Source: Lachnospiraceae bacterium
GTDB lineage: Bacteria > Bacillota > Clostridia > Lachnospirales > Lachnospiraceae
Direction: 5' to 3'
Length of the DNA: 36,377 bases
NCBI GenBank assembly: GCA_030531435.1
Contig: JAUNNN010000023.1
Location: 1 to 36,377 of the forward strand
Below, piece after piece: positions 34,488 through 36,377 of this stretch (its first letter is position 1; every line of letters begins with the position of its first letter). The position numbers were made by a program, and so were the translations under genes. The notes under the pieces were generated by a model. The model saw nothing but the letters and a program-made list of their open reading frames with translations, was not told the DNA's origin and searched no databases.

Positions 34488-36029
34488 CTATTCACCCCTT
34501 TCGTCTCTCATAATGCATTCCATAATTGATTCCTGACTTGCTTCTTCCTGTTTAAGTTCTCCAGCGAATCTACCTTCATTCATGATATAAATTCTATCAC
34601 TCATTCCGATTGTCTCTGGTAATTCAGAAGAAATCATGATAACTGACTTACCTTCTTTTACAAGATCATTGATAATACAGTAAATCTCGTACTTAGCACC
34701 TACGTCGATACCTCTTGTAGGCTCATCAAGGATAAGTACATCTGGCTCTGCAAACATCCACTTTGCAAGAAGAACCTTCTGCTGGTTACCACCTGAAAGG
34801 TTACCAACGTTCTGTTCTACTGAAGGTGTCTTTGTACGAAGCTTATCTTTATATTCAACTGCTACCTGATATTCTTTATCCTTATCAATTACGCTCTTTG
34901 AGCTGACAGCTGACATATTAGCAAGAGTAGTGTTTACTCTAATTGGGTTATTAAGAATAAGACCATTACCCTTTCTATCTTCAGTAACGTAAGCAATCTT
35001 TTTATTAATAGCTTCTTTAATTGTTTTGAAGTTTACTTCTTCGCCACCAATTTTTAATGTTCCTGTAATATTAGTACCATATGACTTACCAAAAATACTC
35101 ATAGCGAGCTCTGTACGTCCTGCTCCCATAAGTCCGTAGATACCAACAACTTCACCCTTACGAACTGTCATTGATACATTATCAACAACCTTTTTCTCTG
35201 GGTAGTGTGGATTGTATACTGTCCAGTTCTTAACTTCAAGATTGACATCACCAATCTCAACACCATGTCTCTTAGGGAAACGGTCTGTGATTTCTCTACC
35301 AACCATGCCCTTAATAATTCTATCCTCTGTAATCTCAGTTGTCTTCTTATCAAGAGTCTCAATAGTTGATCCATCTCTTACAACTGTAATCTTATCAGAT
35401 ACATATGAAACCTCATTAAGTTTATGAGATATAATAATCGAAGTTAATCCGTTCTCCTTCTTAAACTTAAGAAGAAGATCAAGAAGTGCCCTTGAATCAG
35501 TCTCATTAAGAGATGATGTAGGCTCATCAAGAATAAGAAGCTTTGCATTTTTAGCAAGTGCCTTTGCAATTTCTACAAGCTGCTGCTTACCAGTACCAAG
35601 TTCCTTTACAAGAGTTCTTGATGATTCATTAAGTCCAACCATCTTAAGATATTTATCAGCCAGACCATATGTTTCGTTCCAGTCAAGAGCTGCTGCATTT
35701 CCTCTTTCATTTCCAAGGAACATATTCTCACCAATTGACATGTATGGAATAAGTGCAAGCTCCTGGTGAATAATTACAATACCTTTTTCTTCAGAATCTT
35801 TAATTTTATTGAAGTGGCAGGTTTCACCTTTATAAATAATATCACCTTCGTATGTACCATATGGGTAAATACCACTAAGTACATTCATAAGTGTTGACTT
35901 TCCGGCTCCGTTTTCTCCAACGAGAGCATGAATTTCGCCCTCTTCAACAACTAAGTTAACGTTGTCGAGTGCCTTAACACCTGGGAAGGTTTTGGTAATG
36001 TTTTTCATTTCAAGTATTACGTTAGCCAA
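34488..36029 (-). CDS. Sugar ABC transporter ATP-binding protein, two ATPase domains
   Basis: A 513-residue double ATPase (MmsA/XylG/MglA type). The first half has Walker [10 protein letters not shown] and Walker [12 protein letters not shown] with a degenerate signature (ELGTGKQQ). The second has GLMGAGRTE in place of Walker A, the signature LSGGNQQK, and Walker [13 protein letters not shown]. Such proteins power uptake of pentoses, galactose or mixed sugars. The start codon is TTG at 36027-36029, supported by AGGAGGG 8 bases upstream; there is no closer ATG. It follows the binding-protein gene after a hairpin and precedes two permeases. Confidence 0.95.
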   Translation of the reverse strand: MANVILEMKNITKTFPGVKALDNVNLVVEEGEIHALVGENGAGKSTLMNVLSGIYPYGTYEGDIIYKGETCHFNKIKDSEEKGIVIIHQELALIPYMSIGENMFLGNERGNAAALDWNETYGLADKYLKMVGLNESSRTLVKELGTGKQQLVEIAKALAKNAKLLILDEPTSSLNETDSRALLDLLLKFKKENGLTSIIISHKLNEVSYVSDKITVVRDGSTIETLDKKTTEITEDRIIKGMVGREITDRFPKRHGVEIGDVNLEVKNWTVYNPHYPEKKVVDNVSMTVRKGEVVGIYGLMGAGRTELAMSIFGKSYGTNITGTLKIGGEEVNFKTIKEAINKKIAYVTEDRKGNGLILNNPIRVNTTLANMSAVSSKSVIDKDKEYQVAVEYKDKLRTKTPSVEQNVGNLSGGNQQKVLLAKWMFAEPDVLILDEPTRGIDVGAKYEIYCIINDLVKEGKSVIMISSELPETIGMSDRIYIMNEGRFAGELKQEEASQESIMECIMRDERGE

Positions 36030-36107
36030 ATTGTGTCCCTCCTAAAACCCTTGATTTATGAATACCTTGTCTCCGTCTTACCACAGATGAAGGTCTTTTA
36101 TCAATAA

Positions 36108-36132
36108 ACAGGCGGGTTATCCGCCCGCCTGT
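36108..36132 (-). terminator. Attenuating hairpin between binding-protein and ATPase genes
   Basis: ACAGGCGGG (36108-36116) and CCCGCCTGT (36124-36132) form a 9-bp GC-rich stem followed on the minus strand by TTATTGATAAAA. Such hairpins commonly allow high expression of the sugar-binding protein and lower read-through into the transporter genes. Confidence 0.75.
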
Positions 36133-36162
36133 CTATTAAACTAACTCATTGTTAACTTACTA

Positions 36163-36377
36163 TTACTGTAAGTCAGCCTCTGCGTAGTAACCAGAGTCAA
36201 TAAGAATTTCCTTGTAGTTGTTAGCATCAGCGAATACAGGCTCGCAAAGGAATGAAGGAATGATTCCTGTTCCGTTGTCGTATGAAGCTGTATCGTTAAC
36301 GTCAACTGTTGAGTTTGTAAGAATCTGACCTGTCATCTTAACAACCTGTGATGCAAGTGTTCTTGTATCCTTGAAGA
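36163..36377 (-). CDS. Sugar-binding lipoprotein of the ABC transporter, partial (C-terminus only)
   Basis: The last 71 residues of a periplasmic-binding-protein-type sugar receptor (ChvE/XylF-like). FKDTRTLASQVVKMTGQIL and the closing CEPVFADANNYKEILIDSGY match the end of multiple-sugar-binding proteins, where a late loop reads as P-x-x-x-x-x-N-Y. The stop is TAA at 36163-36165. The rest lies beyond the right edge. Its location upstream of the ATPase and two permeases supports the assignment; the exact sugar cannot be told. Confidence 0.88.
   Translation of the reverse strand, partial: FKDTRTLASQVVKMTGQILTNSTVDVNDTASYDNGTGIIPSFLCEPVFADANNYKEILIDSGYYAEADLQ

Overview
The window looks like chromosomal DNA from a low-GC, butyrate-forming member of the Clostridia, most likely Lachnospiraceae. 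The evidence is an AT-rich composition, strong AGGAGG-type ribosome binding sites, near-consensus SigA promoters, a thiolase-crotonase pair of the butyrate pathway, the Firmicutes order tig-clpP-clpX-lon-engB, and a ChvE/Mgl-type sugar ABC operon. The genus cannot be fixed from the sequence alone. Almost every gene lies on the minus strand; only an STAS protein (18308-18607) and a DJ-1 family protein (19062-19616) lie on the plus strand. No rRNA, tRNA, CRISPR array, transposase or prophage gene was seen. No gene-free stretch exceeds 300 bases; the longest is 3631-3885, most of it one composite palindromic element.

Layout, left to right. 1-1924: the start of a butyrate operon (thiolase, then crotonase running off the left edge). 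1968-3689: methylthioribose-phosphate isomerase and ribosome hibernation factor. 3693-3882: a 190-bp element with nested inverted repeats. 3886-8257: a secreted NlpC/P60 hydrolase with SH3 domains, and an lgt-typA pair behind a consensus promoter. 8320-9511: an unknown small membrane protein and a TetR regulator. 9602-18227: a long protein quality-control and membrane cluster (tig, clpP, clpX, lon, engB, AI-2E/YtvI family protein, CDF transporter). 18242-19616: STAS protein, Cys-rich small protein, DJ-1 protein. 19620-23459: an operon of a chemoreceptor, an unrecognised 195-aa protein and an MscS channel. 23580-25431: a membrane-anchored SGNH hydrolase and an unknown acidic protein. 25475-28448: EamA transporter, MATE transporter and tcdA. 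28466-32036: a GntR(YtrA)-ABC operon with a clear operator. 32074-36377: a sugar ABC operon with two tandem permease paralogues and the end of its binding protein.

The best candidate for an undescribed system is 19620-23459. The roughly 185-residue C-terminal extension of the MscS channel is homologous by eye to the free-standing 195-aa protein encoded immediately upstream of it, and both follow a Cache-HAMP chemoreceptor in one tight operon. The shared domain resembles a degenerate RsbW/GHKL ATPase fold that has lost its ATP-binding asparagine. An orphan STAS (RsbV-like) protein lies about 1 kb away. This suggests, but does not prove, a membrane-signalling module joining a chemoreceptor, a pseudo-ATPase adaptor and a mechanosensitive channel.
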